Positions 17,437 to 25,835 are shown, numbered from the stretch's first letter. The stretch: DNA of 64,000 nucleotides from an uncultured Christensenellaceae bacterium (GCA_910586985.1 CAJUKK010000006.1:88615-152614); one strand, 5' to 3'. Numbers and translations: made by a program. The notes: a model not told the origin generated them from the sequence alone.

Positions 17437-20400
17437 ATGAAACCATCCATCAAACGTTTTACATTGGCAGGACTGTCTGCGGCTTGCGCGCTTACAGTGA
17501 TTGCCGGCGTAGGTATGTTGACTCCCATATCTACTGCTGCCGAAGAATTTAATTCAAAGGCTGATACATATTTCTATGATAACCTCGTAGACGCGCAAGG
17601 CAAAGAATATACGCTTGCAAAAAAGTTTTACGATGCGATCGGAGAAATGCATAAGAGCGGCGATTTCGTCGACGGAGAAGTTAATTACGCACTTTCTGAC
17701 ATTTTGTCGCCTTCACAGCTTAAAGCTTACATAGAAAACGGCGACATTACCGTTCCCAAAGCTTTCAGTGCGGCGCGCGATGCCTATCTGACCGACCATC
17801 CGGATCTGTTCTATATCGACTTTTACAAAATGACGATAAGCGTTGGTCGCAAAAACGGAGCTTACGTTGCTTATATAGACAGCGGCAGGGAAGCAAATCT
17901 CTATTATGACAACGGTTTCAACACCACGAAAGCGGTTACCGACGCAATCGCAAAATATGAAGCAAAGATCAGCGAAATTGTAGAAGTCGTAACCAACAAT
18001 CAGGAAAACGACGCATACAGCGCAAGAGACGCATATCTTGCAAGAGAAGTCAACAGATATCTTGCGGAAAATATTGATTACGATTACGCAGCTTACGAAA
18101 ACAAGGACGATCCCAACTATATAGCGGCGGCTTATATCAATACGTCTTACGGCGGACTGGTAGAAGAAAAGGCTGTTTGCGGAGGATTCTCCACCTCGTA
18201 CAAGGTTATTATGGATAGACTTGGAATTCCCTGTATAACCGTAAACGGATACAGTAACCAAAAAGACGAAAACGGCAACGAAAACGGAGCGAGCATATAC
18301 CACATGTGGAACTATGTATGGCTTGCCAACCCGACCGCCGAAGAAACGGCGCGCGCCGCAAGTAACGGCGGAGAATGGTATTCCGTAGACGTAACGTGGG
18401 ACAGCGCTTCGGCTAATAAATATAGATACGCTTTATTAAATAAGACTAACGAAGAAAAAATTCACGTCTCTGACGGCGTCATCTCCTCGTCCGGTTACGA
18501 ATTAAAATATCCTGTCCTTTCCTCGCACAACTACGGCAGTAACGGTGAAACCGACGGACTTCAATGCTCACTCGACTATCAACCCACCGGATCAAAAGAC
18601 GATTACGGCAATCCTTTGATGACGACGTTTGCTATTGCAAGTTATAACGGAAAAGGCGCCAAAAGACTGTTTGAGGAAGACGGTCTGTATCTTGCATATC
18701 GCGCCGCCAATTATACGCAGCAGAACGGACTCAATTGGCAAGAGTGGATTGCTCTGAAACCGTTCAGCGACTACGGCGCGCTTGCTATAGACGCTTTCGA
18801 CTATTTCTTCCGGGATGAAGGCACTGAGATGCGTATTTATGAGAATACATCTGTATACTATCTCCAATTTGCCGTATTTGATGCCGAACCCGACGTTCCC
18901 ACGCACGTTGAAAGCGAATCTCACGGCATCTCGAAAGATTTTTACTTTACATATTCAGACAAAAAACTTAACGAAAGCAATGCCGTGTATATGGGTGAAA
19001 TGCTTTTAAACAAATCATACGGTACTTACACTCCCCCTCCTTATGTTCAGAGTTCAACGCCCAGTCATCAAGCAGATGTCGACATAAGCGATAACATGCG
19101 CGACCGTTCGATTACAAATAAAGTAATAATGGCTGAGGACAAAGCTTTTGTCATCGAAATAACTTATAACGAACCTCTACATCTTTTAAACGATAAAGAA
19201 CCTATCGGAATATACTACAAGAGCGAACACCCCAACACAGCGGATTATGCAAAGTTTTATCCGATCAACGCAAGCGGAGCGCTCATTGAAATTGTTGAAA
19301 GACCTAAAAATTCCGGAGATCCTACTTTAATACCTAATACTATAAGATTTAAGTTTGCGCCCAGTCTTATGTATGAACACAATCGTGAAAGATACCATTT
19401 TTTCTTCACGAACGTAGCTTCCGCAAAAATAGTAACGAGAATCGTAGACGGTAAAGAAGTTTTTGAACCCTCTAATAAGTTGCTGGACCCCGCAGGTTTC
19501 ACCTTCTCGAGACTTTACCTTGCATGTCCCGCGCGTTTCAATTATGACGGAAGACTCTGGATTGACTGTTGCGCTCAGCCGACACTTATTTCTAACTCCG
19601 ATCTTTCCGCCATGGACTTTAAAGACGAAGACGGAAACAGTACTTTCTCTGAGAATGAAAGAAGCCAGATGATGCTGGTAGCAGAAAAAGCAGACTCGCA
19701 GACAGTTGATACCATGTTGGATCAGATCAGCGAAAATAAAGATATTACCTTAAAGAAAGACGATATCAAACACAGCGAAACGTACGATATTTCTTTGCAG
19801 ATATGCGGAAAATATCCTACAATTCCCGACGGAAGCTATGTTAAAATCGCGCTTGGATTCCCCGAAGGCTACGGTCCTGAAGATGAAGGCGTCGTATTCA
19901 AACTCTTCCACCGCAAACATATCAAAGGCGACGAATACATTATCGAAGAAATTCCTTGCGTAGTAACGCAATTCGGTATCGTTGCAACTGTTACAAGTTT
20001 CTCCCCCTATATGGTTGCCGTAGTTGACGAAAAGCACGCCACGACCGACAAAACGATATATGCAAGTATCGAAGGCAAAGGCGGAACGCTCTCAAAAGCA
20101 GACGGACAAATCAGAACGGTCAAAAAGGGCGAAAGCTATACTTATAGTATAATGCCCGATGCCGGATATCAGATTTATAAAGTTTCTTTGAATGGAAAGG
20201 ACGTAACCGAACAGGTTAAAAACAATAAACTCACGTTGCAATACGCAGATCTACTGTTTAACAATGAACTTGAAATTCAATACATTTCCGAAGCGGCGGC
20301 AAAGCGTTATACCAGCAACGAAATAGAAAAGGTCAGTCCTGTAAAAGTAATCGTCAGTACGGAAGGAAAAGCGGAAATCGCTAAAAACGGCGACGAGCTT

Positions 20401-20550
20401 GCAATCAACAAAATTCAACCCCAAGATGATTCCAATACAACGTTAATCATCATTGGAATTGTGGTAGCTGTAGTTGCAGTAACTGCAGTTGCAGGAATTA
20501 TGTTCATACTGCTTAAAAGGCGCAAAGTGTCCGGAAAAAGCAAAAAATAA
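17437..20550 (+). CDS. Membrane-anchored surface protein with transglutaminase-like domain
   Basis: A 1037-residue protein. The signal peptide has AGLSAACALTVIAGVGML and a likely cleavage after STAA (near residue 35). A transglutaminase-like (papain-fold) domain spans about 190-340 with a complete triad: C248 in AVCGGFST, H289 in YHMWNYV and D318 in YSVDVTWD. Such domains can crosslink proteins or act as peptidases. Long beta-rich regions follow, then a bacterial-repeat-like module (about 875-955, GGTLSKADG and DAGYQIYKVSLNGKDV). A C-terminal TM helix (about 1003-1027) and the tail LLKRRKVSGKSKK anchor it. ATG 17437 follows GCAGGAGAGTTTT; a start five codons earlier lacks a site. It is monocistronic. 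Confidence 0.8.
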   Translation: MKPSIKRFTLAGLSAACALTVIAGVGMLTPISTAAEEFNSKADTYFYDNLVDAQGKEYTLAKKFYDAIGEMHKSGDFVDGEVNYALSDILSPSQLKAYIENGDITVPKAFSAARDAYLTDHPDLFYIDFYKMTISVGRKNGAYVAYIDSGREANLYYDNGFNTTKAVTDAIAKYEAKISEIVEVVTNNQENDAYSARDAYLAREVNRYLAENIDYDYAAYENKDDPNYIAAAYINTSYGGLVEEKAVCGGFSTSYKVIMDRLGIPCITVNGYSNQKDENGNENGASIYHMWNYVWLANPTAEETARAASNGGEWYSVDVTWDSASANKYRYALLNKTNEEKIHVSDGVISSSGYELKYPVLSSHNYGSNGETDGLQCSLDYQPTGSKDDYGNPLMTTFAIASYNGKGAKRLFEEDGLYLAYRAANYTQQNGLNWQEWIALKPFSDYGALAIDAFDYFFRDEGTEMRIYENTSVYYLQFAVFDAEPDVPTHVESESHGISKDFYFTYSDKKLNESNAVYMGEMLLNKSYGTYTPPPYVQSSTPSHQADVDISDNMRDRSITNKVIMAEDKAFVIEITYNEPLHLLNDKEPIGIYYKSEHPNTADYAKFYPINASGALIEIVERPKNSGDPTLIPNTIRFKFAPSLMYEHNRERYHFFFTNVASAKIVTRIVDGKEVFEPSNKLLDPAGFTFSRLYLACPARFNYDGRLWIDCCAQPTLISNSDLSAMDFKDEDGNSTFSENERSQMMLVAEKADSQTVDTMLDQISENKDITLKKDDIKHSETYDISLQICGKYPTIPDGSYVKIALGFPEGYGPEDEGVVFKLFHRKHIKGDEYIIEEIPCVVTQFGIVATVTSFSPYMVAVVDEKHATTDKTIYASIEGKGGTLSKADGQIRTVKKGESYTYSIMPDAGYQIYKVSLNGKDVTEQVKNNKLTLQYADLLFNNELEIQYISEAAAKRYTSNEIEKVSPVKVIVSTEGKAEIAKNGDELAINKIQPQDDSNTTLIIIGIVVAVVAVTAVAGIMFILLKRRKVSGKSKK

Positions 20551-20562
20551 TAAGTAAATAGA

Positions 20563-20597
20563 ACGCCCTCGCGTATATAAAAGCGAGGGCGTCTTAT
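20563..20597 (+). terminator. Terminator of the transglutaminase-like gene
   Basis: ACGCCCTCGC and GCGAGGGCGT form a 10-bp stem followed by CTTATTTATT; the T tract is interrupted. Confidence 0.7.
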
Positions 20598-20628
20598 TTA
20601 TTAAACTCAAAAATAATCTATACAATAT

Positions 20629-20670
20629 TAAAAGCGAACCCGTTTCCTAATGGAAACGGGTTCGCTTTTA
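20629..20670 (-). terminator. Terminator of the tRNA operon
   Basis: TAAAAGCGAACCCGTTTCC and its exact complement form a 19-bp stem with loop ATTA. On the minus strand it ends in a T-rich run eight bases after the tRNA-Glu 3' end. Confidence 0.85.
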
Positions 20671-20677
20671 ACTTGTT

Positions 20678-20752
20678 TGGTGACCCGTACGGGAATCGAA
20701 CCCATGATACCACCGTGAAAGGGTGATGTCTTAACCTCTTGACCAACGGGCC
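20678..20752 (-). tRNA. tRNA-Glu (UUC)
   Basis: Minus-strand cloverleaf: acceptor GGCCCGT pairs with ACGGGTC, the anticodon loop is CTTTCAC with anticodon TTC, the T arm is GGTTCGATTCC, and CCA is encoded. It is the last gene of a three-tRNA unit. Confidence 0.95.
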
Positions 20753-20781
20753 TTTTTTAAAACGGCAATCAAGCCGTTTTT

Positions 20782-20858
20782 TGGTAGCGATGAGTGGAGT
20801 CGAACCGCTGACCTATCGGGTATGAACCGATCGCTCTAACCAACTAAGCTACATCGCC
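20782..20858 (-). tRNA. tRNA-Met (CAU), elongator-type
   Basis: Acceptor GGCGATG with the matching CATCGCT end, anticodon loop TTCATAC in the stem ATCGG/CCGAT, T arm GGTTCGACTCC and encoded CCA. The anticodon stem lacks the three G-C pairs of an initiator. A CAU-anticodon tRNA-Ile that TilS would modify (tilS is the next gene) cannot be ruled out by eye. Confidence 0.88.
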
Positions 20859-20861
20859 ATT

Positions 20862-20938
<77 letters not shown>

Positions 20939-21045
20939 ATATCGCTATCTATTACGACATTTCCGAATAGCTTTTTTATTTTAACGGAATGCCGCATGTT
21001 TGTCAACTGTTTTTGACTGAAATTACACTATTTTTCTTCTCGGCG

Positions 21046-21074
21046 TTGCAAATTTATTTTATTTGTGCTATACT
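21046..21074 (+). promoter_or_regulatory. Promoter of tilS, predicted leaderless
   Basis: TTGCAA (21046-21051), 17 bases, TATACT (21069-21074). Seven bases on, the predicted start falls at about 21081, two bases before ATG 21083, and no ribosome site exists. Confidence 0.65.
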
Positions 21075-21082
21075 TCCCCTAT

Positions 21083-22387
21083 ATGCACCTACTTCACCTT
21101 ATAAACTATTTCGGAAAACGTATTTGCATCTCCGTCTCAGGCGGTATGGATTCCGTTTGCCTTTTACATCTGCTGGTTGCATCAGCCGAACAATTCGGTT
21201 ACACGCTTTCAGCTCTTACTTGTGAACACGGGATCCGCGGAGAGAACTCGATACGCGATATGAAATTTGTCCAAACCCTTTGCAAAGAGTGGAATATCCC
21301 GCTTTTCTGTTTTCAGACCGATATCCCCTCTCGCGCTAAAAAAAGCGGACGGAGCATCGAGGAAGAAGGACGCGTCTGGCGCTACGAATGTTATTCGAAG
21401 ATCATTGACAATAATCAAGCGGACTTTATTGCCACCGCTCACCACAAAGACGACGAAATCGAAACCGTTCTCTTTCGCCTTGCGCGCGGAACGTCGCTTG
21501 GCGGACTGACGGCAATCACCGAACATGACGCAATCATACGCCCGTTTTTACACCTCTCACGTAAAGAAATTGCCGCTTATGCAACACAAAATAAACTTTC
21601 TTATGTGACCGACGAGAGCAATTTTGATGAAGCGTACACGCGCAATGCGCTACGCCTGAACGTATTGCCTGCACTCGAACGCGCCGTAAACGGCGCCGGA
21701 GAACATTTACTTGCATTTGCGCGACGCGCTAAAACGGACGACGACTATCTGAACGACCTCGCCGAAAACGCTTTACGGCTCAGAAAGGACGAGGCTCATT
21801 TCCCTGCAGATTTACCAGCCCCCCTATTCTCACGTGCGTGTATACTCGCATTAAAGACGTTAGGCGTAGTCTGCAATTATACCTCAAAAAATATCGAAGA
21901 AGTAACAAAACTTAAACGCTTACAAAGCGGAAAACGCGTGAATCTCCCGCAAGGAATACAAGCCGTCCGCGAAGGCAACGAAATCGCGATCCTTAAACAG
22001 ACGCTGCCGTTTATGCAAGAACTACCATTCCAAACAGGAACTTTTACAATCGGAACAAAGACAATATGCGTTGGATTTAAAGAAACGCAACACGCGTTAT
22101 ATGCGGATGCGGATGCTTTTCCGAACGGTTGCGTTATCCGAACGAGGCGCGAAGGCGACGTATTCACCCCCTTTCACGGGCACAAAAAGCCGCTGAAAAA
22201 GTATTTGACGGATAAAAAAATTCCTGCAAGAATCGGAAACAACCTCCCGTTAATTGCAAAGGAAAATGAAATATTTGCAATTTTTGGTGTGGAAATTTCC
22301 GATTTTGTAAAAATAGGCGATCAAACAAAAGAAAAAATTTATCTCAGTCTTACGGACGAGGAAACAGACGATGAACAAAGATATTGA
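21083..22387 (+). CDS. tilS: tRNA(Ile)-lysidine synthetase
   Basis: A 434-residue PP-loop ATPase that converts cytidine 34 of CAU-anticodon tRNA-Ile to lysidine, so that it reads AUA. The ATP loop SGGMDS is at residues 19-24; FIATAHHKDDEIETVLFRLARGT, read in parts at about 113-135, is the family signature; and a C-terminal TilS domain with CVIRTRREGDVFTPF and KKPLKKYLTDKKIP is present. I start it at ATG 21083 rather than GTG 21065, because 21065 lies in front of the promoter's -10 box. It overlaps hpt by 17 bases, the usual tilS-hpt order (ftsH would often follow but does not here). Confidence 0.92.
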   Translation: MHLLHLINYFGKRICISVSGGMDSVCLLHLLVASAEQFGYTLSALTCEHGIRGENSIRDMKFVQTLCKEWNIPLFCFQTDIPSRAKKSGRSIEEEGRVWRYECYSKIIDNNQADFIATAHHKDDEIETVLFRLARGTSLGGLTAITEHDAIIRPFLHLSRKEIAAYATQNKLSYVTDESNFDEAYTRNALRLNVLPALERAVNGAGEHLLAFARRAKTDDDYLNDLAENALRLRKDEAHFPADLPAPLFSRACILALKTLGVVCNYTSKNIEEVTKLKRLQSGKRVNLPQGIQAVREGNEIAILKQTLPFMQELPFQTGTFTIGTKTICVGFKETQHALYADADAFPNGCVIRTRREGDVFTPFHGHKKPLKKYLTDKKIPARIGNNLPLIAKENEIFAIFGVEISDFVKIGDQTKEKIYLSLTDEETDDEQRY

Positions 22388-22922
22388 AAAAATTTGTTTG
22401 AGAAAAAAAACAATTGCGGCAGGCGTCAGACGCGCGGCGCATTGGCTGGACCAGCAGCTCTGTGGTTGCGCTAAAACACCGCTCTTTATAGCCGTGCTCA
22501 AAGGCAGCGTTATCTTTTTTTGCGATTTGGTACGCGCTATGAAAACGCCCGTACAAATGAGTTTTATGACCGTTTCCTCTTACGGAAGCGGCACCGAAAG
22601 CTCGGGCGTACCGAAAATCACAACCGATCTTTCCGTCGACGTTGCGGGACGCGACGTGGTTCTTATAGAGGATATCGTCGATTCCGGACACACGCTCCTT
22701 GCGCTCAAAACTTTCTTCGAACAGCGCGGCGTAACTTCCTTCCGGACGGTAACGCTGCTCGATAAACCGTCCAGACGAAAAATACCAATCAACGCAGATT
22801 ATTCCTGTTTTAAAATCGGAGATGAATTTATTGTCGGTTACGGTCTCGACTATAACGAAATGCACCGCACGCTTCCTTATATCGGAATATTAAAAAAAGA
22901 TATACATATCGGAACAAAATAA
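22371..22922 (+). CDS. hpt: Hypoxanthine phosphoribosyltransferase
   Basis: A 183-residue purine salvage enzyme that joins hypoxanthine or guanine to PRPP. The PRPP-binding loop VVLIEDIVDSGHTLL lies at about 97-110, with the LKGSVIFFCDL loop at 43-53 and the flexible-loop SSYGSGTESSG at 69-79. Translation begins inside the tilS end and is probably coupled. No terminator was seen before the next gene. Confidence 0.93.
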   Translation: MNKDIEKICLRKKTIAAGVRRAAHWLDQQLCGCAKTPLFIAVLKGSVIFFCDLVRAMKTPVQMSFMTVSSYGSGTESSGVPKITTDLSVDVAGRDVVLIEDIVDSGHTLLALKTFFEQRGVTSFRTVTLLDKPSRRKIPINADYSCFKIGDEFIVGYGLDYNEMHRTLPYIGILKKDIHIGTK

Positions 22923-23032
22923 AGAATAAATAATTTACGAAACAGGAATTGTCTTTTTATAGTTTCCGTAAGAAATTATAAGTAAAGTTATAATGAAATT
23001 ACAACAAATAGTAATTTAGAGGAGGAAATATC

Positions 23033-23410
23033 ATGTGGTTTTTTTGTCTTATGCTTTTTTGCAACATGATTGTTCCTGCAATCACCATCTTGGCAGGCTG
23101 GTTTATGTGGAAACACTCACCAAAAGAAATAAATAGCATAATCGGTTATAGAACAAAACGCTCTATGAAAAATGACGATACATGGAAATTTGCTCACAAT
23201 TTTTGTGGAAAACTTTGGTGGATAATGGGCTGGATTATTCTTGGTGTATCTATAGTGGTATTAATTCCATTTATTGACAGTATCTATTTTACAATCGGGA
23301 TTGTGGTAATAATTAGTGTGTTAGTACAATGCGTTATTTTAGTAATGTCAATTATTCCAACTGAAATAGCACTAAGAAAGACATTTTATGATGACGGCAC
23401 ACGCAGATAA
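23033..23410 (+). CDS. SdpI-family membrane protein
   Basis: A 125-residue protein with three or four hydrophobic segments (about 4-24, 58-80, 84-110). Between the first two is the SdpI/YhfL signature IGYRTKRSMKNDDTWKFAHNF (read as two halves). In Bacillus, SdpI gives immunity to the SdpC killing peptide and acts as a signal receptor, but most family members have no known partner, and no toxin gene is adjacent. AGAGGAGGAAATATC precedes ATG 23033. It is much more AT-rich than tilS-hpt, so it may be a later arrival. Confidence 0.75.
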   Translation: MWFFCLMLFCNMIVPAITILAGWFMWKHSPKEINSIIGYRTKRSMKNDDTWKFAHNFCGKLWWIMGWIILGVSIVVLIPFIDSIYFTIGIVVIISVLVQCVILVMSIIPTEIALRKTFYDDGTRR

Positions 23411-23448
23411 ATTTCAATTTGTTTTACTTTGTCAGATAAATTGTGTAT

Positions 23449-23490
23449 AAAAAAACTCACTTAGACAATTTGTCCGAGTGAGTTTTTTTT
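23449..23490 (+). terminator. Terminator after the SdpI-like gene
   Basis: AAAACTCACT pairs with AGTGAGTTTT and an inner GACA pairs with TGTC across a two-base internal loop, ending in eight T. Confidence 0.87.
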
Positions 23491-23594
23491 CGCTCGAAAA
23501 CACAACTCTAAAAATATTAGTTTTTTAATTCCCTATGGAACATACGCTTTATGAGATCCCTGTTTATTTGTTCCTCTTTTAATCGTTTATAAGA

Positions 23595-23622
23595 ACCACG
23601 CACGCGCTCAACGCATACGATA
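23595..23622 (+). promoter_or_regulatory. Possible sigma-K-type sporulation promoter
   Basis: AC (23595-23596), 17 bases and gCATACGATA (CATA-N3-TA at 23614-23622) fit the Bacillus sigma-K pattern AC-N16/17-CATANNNTA. The predicted start coincides with ATG 23628. The -35 element is only two bases, so chance is a real alternative. Confidence 0.4.
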
Positions 23623-23627
23623 ACAAT

Positions 23628-24116
23628 ATGAAAAACTTATCCTATCAGAGAACCGCGGCCGTAGAATATGCGCGTCGCTGGGCATTCGGACGCAATCCCG
23701 CTTATTATGATTTTTCAGGCATCGGCGGAGACTGTACCAACTTTGCCTCCCAATGTATTTTTGCCGGCGCAGGCGTTATGAACTTTACTCCTACATTCGG
23801 TTGGTTTTACCGCTCGGTAAACGATCGCACGCCCTCATGGACGGGCGTGGAGTACCTCTATAATTTTTTAATTCACAACGAGGGCGCCGGACCGTATGCC
23901 AAAGAGGTTCCGCTTTCCGAACTCGAAGTCGGCGACGTAGTACAGCTTGGGCGAGCTACGGGAGATTTTTACCATACACCCGTTGTCGTCGGCTTTTCGC
24001 GGGGACGAATCCTTGTCGCCGCGCACTCCTACGACGCTTATAACAAGCCGTTGAATTCTTATTCCTATGATCTTGTACGCGGCATACATATACTCGGCGT
24101 AAGGCGTTCAGAATAA
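23628..24116 (+). CDS. Amidase-domain protein (Amidase_6 type)
   Basis: A 162-residue protein without signal peptide. NLSYQRTAAVEYARRWAF, GGDCTNFASQ (catalytic Cys about C36), TFGWFYRSVNDRTPSWTGV and FYHTPVVVGF (His about H116) form the putative amidase domain common in spore-forming Bacillota, a Cys-His papain-like fold that may cut peptidoglycan peptides. Members often appear among sporulation genes. There is no ribosome site before ATG 23628, and a sigma-K-like element ends five bases upstream, so the mRNA may be leaderless and made in the mother cell. The C-terminal IHILGVRR is typical. Confidence 0.8.
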   Translation: MKNLSYQRTAAVEYARRWAFGRNPAYYDFSGIGGDCTNFASQCIFAGAGVMNFTPTFGWFYRSVNDRTPSWTGVEYLYNFLIHNEGAGPYAKEVPLSELEVGDVVQLGRATGDFYHTPVVVGFSRGRILVAAHSYDAYNKPLNSYSYDLVRGIHILGVRRSE

Positions 24117-24133
24117 TATAAAAGAATTGCATC

Positions 24134-24162
24134 TTGACAATTGTGCACAAGCGTGATATAAT
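24134..24162 (+). promoter_or_regulatory. Consensus sigma-A promoter of the DeoR-type gene
   Basis: TTGACA (24134-24139), 17 bases, TATAAT (24157-24162) with an upstream TG. The spacer contains TTGTGCACAA, a perfect 10-bp palindrome that would suit an autoregulatory operator. Confidence 0.85.
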
Positions 24163-24215
24163 TATTATATTGGCTGAACCGTTGGAAATTTTACAGCCGA
24201 AAAAGTGAGTCTTCG

Positions 24216-24959
24216 ATGTTGAGTAATACGCGTCAGGATCAAATTCTGAATTATCTGAAAAAAAATGTTTCGGCAACGGTGAAAGAACTTGCCGCCGCGC
24301 TCTACGTGAGCGAGGCTACAGTACGCCGCGACCTCGTCGAAATGCAAATCTTAGGACTGTTACAACGCAGCCATGGCGGTGCAATTTTGCTCGAAGCAAC
24401 CGATGAAAGTTCTATCATCGTCCGGATGACGGAGCACGCAAAAGAAAAAGGAATCGCCGTCTCCAATGCGTTGCCGCATATTCCGACAGATTTTAAAACG
24501 GTATTTCTCGACAGTTCTTCCACCATACTCGCTTTGGCAATGCGTCTCAGCCTTGTAAACAAAACGGTCGTCACCAACAATTTACAGACAGTGTTACAGC
24601 TTTCGAAAATACGCGATATCAATCTCGTCATTCCCGGCGGAAATATATCGCTCGGCGGAACGTCGGTAACCGGGAGCTGGACGAGTTCGCAGCTGAGCAA
24701 TTTTCATTTCGATCTGATGTTGACTTCATGCGCGGCGATCGTCGGCGACGGCGCATATGAAACTTCTCTCGATCAACGCGAAGTCAAGCGCACGGTATTT
24801 GACCGTTCCGATTGCCGTATTTTACTCTGCGACCATACGAAATTCGAAAGAACGGGAACGTATCTTTTTGAAAACCTATCCGCATTCGACAAAGTGATAT
24901 TCGATCGGCTTACCGACAAACAGCAAGAAGAGTTGAAAAACTGCCCCATCGTCTGCTGA
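24216..24959 (+). CDS. DeoR-family transcriptional regulator
   Basis: A 247-residue protein. An N-terminal DeoR winged helix (residues about 5-58, RQDQILNYLKKNVSATVKELA and VSEATVRRDL) is followed by a sugar-phosphate isomerase-like DeoRC domain (about 75-235, VFLDSSSTILALA, VTNN, IPGGNISLGG). Such repressors usually respond to phosphorylated sugars and control a neighbouring sugar operon, but none is adjacent here. The consensus promoter with an internal palindrome suggests self-control. AAAAAGTGAG lies about ten bases before ATG 24216. Confidence 0.88.
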   Translation: MLSNTRQDQILNYLKKNVSATVKELAAALYVSEATVRRDLVEMQILGLLQRSHGGAILLEATDESSIIVRMTEHAKEKGIAVSNALPHIPTDFKTVFLDSSSTILALAMRLSLVNKTVVTNNLQTVLQLSKIRDINLVIPGGNISLGGTSVTGSWTSSQLSNFHFDLMLTSCAAIVGDGAYETSLDQREVKRTVFDRSDCRILLCDHTKFERTGTYLFENLSAFDKVIFDRLTDKQQEELKNCPIVC

Positions 24960-24980
24960 GTTTATATATTAATTAACCGT

Positions 24981-25015
24981 AAAAAAGCCGTCGCGCATTC
25001 AATGCGCGACGGCAT
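24981..25015. terminator. Bidirectional terminator
   Basis: GCCGTCGCGCAT and its complement form a 12-bp stem with loop TCA, with six A before and a T-rich run after. It ends rpmA on the minus strand (six T) and the DeoR-type gene on the plus strand. Confidence 0.85.
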
Positions 25016-25028
25016 ATTTCTTGTTTGA

Positions 25029-25295
25029 TTAATAAACGCTGACTTGTTTCTTGTCCTTACCCTTACGCTCGAACTTGACAACCCCGTCTTTCAGCGCAAA
25101 CAGCGTATCGTCGCTGCCGATGCCTACGTTGTTGCCCGGGTGAATCTTCGTCCCTCTCTGACGGACGAGAATATTTCCCGCAAGCACGGTCTGCCCGTCC
25201 GCACGCTTTACGCCAAGGCGCTTTGCCTCGCTGTCGCGTCCGTTGTGGGAAGAACCCGTACCTTTTTTATGAGCGAATAAACTGATAAAAATCAT
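25029..25295 (-). CDS. rpmA: 50S ribosomal protein L27
   Basis: An 88-residue ribosomal protein whose N-terminus reaches the peptidyl-transferase centre. AHKKGTGSSHNGRDSEAKRLG and GNILVRQRGTKIHPGNNVG (each read in parts) are family hallmarks. The first seven residues, MIFISLF, precede the mature start AHKKG, matching the cleavable extension of Firmicute L27 that the protease Prp removes. AAGGAG seven bases before ATG supports that start. The Prp gene (ysxB) that usually sits between rplU and rpmA is absent here. Confidence 0.96.
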   Translation of the reverse strand: MIFISLFAHKKGTGSSHNGRDSEAKRLGVKRADGQTVLAGNILVRQRGTKIHPGNNVGIGSDDTLFALKDGVVKFERKGKDKKQVSVY

Positions 25296-25344
25296 ATTTC
25301 AACTCCTTATAGATAGTATTAGGGGATATTGCCCCGACGCGGCG

Positions 25345-25650
25345 TTAAAGAGAAATTTTCTCGATCTTAACCGCAGTGAACGGCTGACGGTGACCCTGTT
25401 TCTTGCGCTCGTTCTTCTTAGGCTTATACTTAAAGACAATAATCTTTTTGTACTTGTCCTGTGCCTGAACTTTCGCCGTCACCTTCGCGTTCTCAACGTC
25501 CTTGCCAAGCTTTACGCTCTTTCCGTCATTGACCATGACGACGTTAAAGGTGACTTCCGCGCCGACTTCCGCTTTAAGTTTTTCAACCTTAACGACGTCG
25601 CCCTCGGAAACCTTATACTGCTTGTTGCCGTTTTCGATGATTGCGTACAT
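25345..25650 (-). CDS. rplU: 50S ribosomal protein L21
   Basis: A 101-residue 23S-rRNA-binding protein: MYAIIENGNKQYKVSEGDVV at the start, GKSVKLGKDVENAKV in the middle and FKYKPKKNERKKQGHRQPFT at the end. GGAGGTATCATT precedes the ATG. First gene of the rplU-rpmA operon; spacing to rpmA is 49 bases with no room for prp. Confidence 0.97.
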   Translation of the reverse strand: MYAIIENGNKQYKVSEGDVVKVEKLKAEVGAEVTFNVVMVNDGKSVKLGKDVENAKVTAKVQAQDKYKKIIVFKYKPKKNERKKQGHRQPFTAVKIEKISL

Positions 25651-25736
25651 AATGATACCTCCTCTTCCCGGTCTCGCAAAGTCCCTAGGCGGCTCTTCTG
25701 TGAAAGAACGCTTGTATGCCCGTCTTTAGCGGCTCA
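25651..25736 (-). promoter_or_regulatory. Probable L21 leader (autoregulatory mRNA leader)
   Basis: The 85-base rplU leader is GC-rich, with GAGCCGC occurring twice and a small UUCU/AGAA hairpin. Bacillota rplU transcripts carry a conserved L21 leader at this place, thought to bind the protein. I assign it from position and general features, not from a structure match. Confidence 0.45.
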
Positions 25737-25742
25737 TATTTG

Positions 25743-25771
25743 AATTTATCATAAGTTCTTATAAATGTCAA
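25743..25771 (-). promoter_or_regulatory. Sigma-A promoter of rplU-rpmA
   Basis: Minus strand TTGACA (25766-25771), 17 bases, TAAATT (25743-25748). Confidence 0.65.
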
Positions 25772-25835
25772 CCGATTTTCAGCCGCTTTGCATATTTTCC
25801 GAAAAATTTCTCATACTCGGTGTAAAGGAGAAGTT

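Noticed and set aside
21065..21082. GTG start of tilS
   Set aside because: It lies in front of the -10 element, so it would not be in the transcript, and it has no ribosome site.
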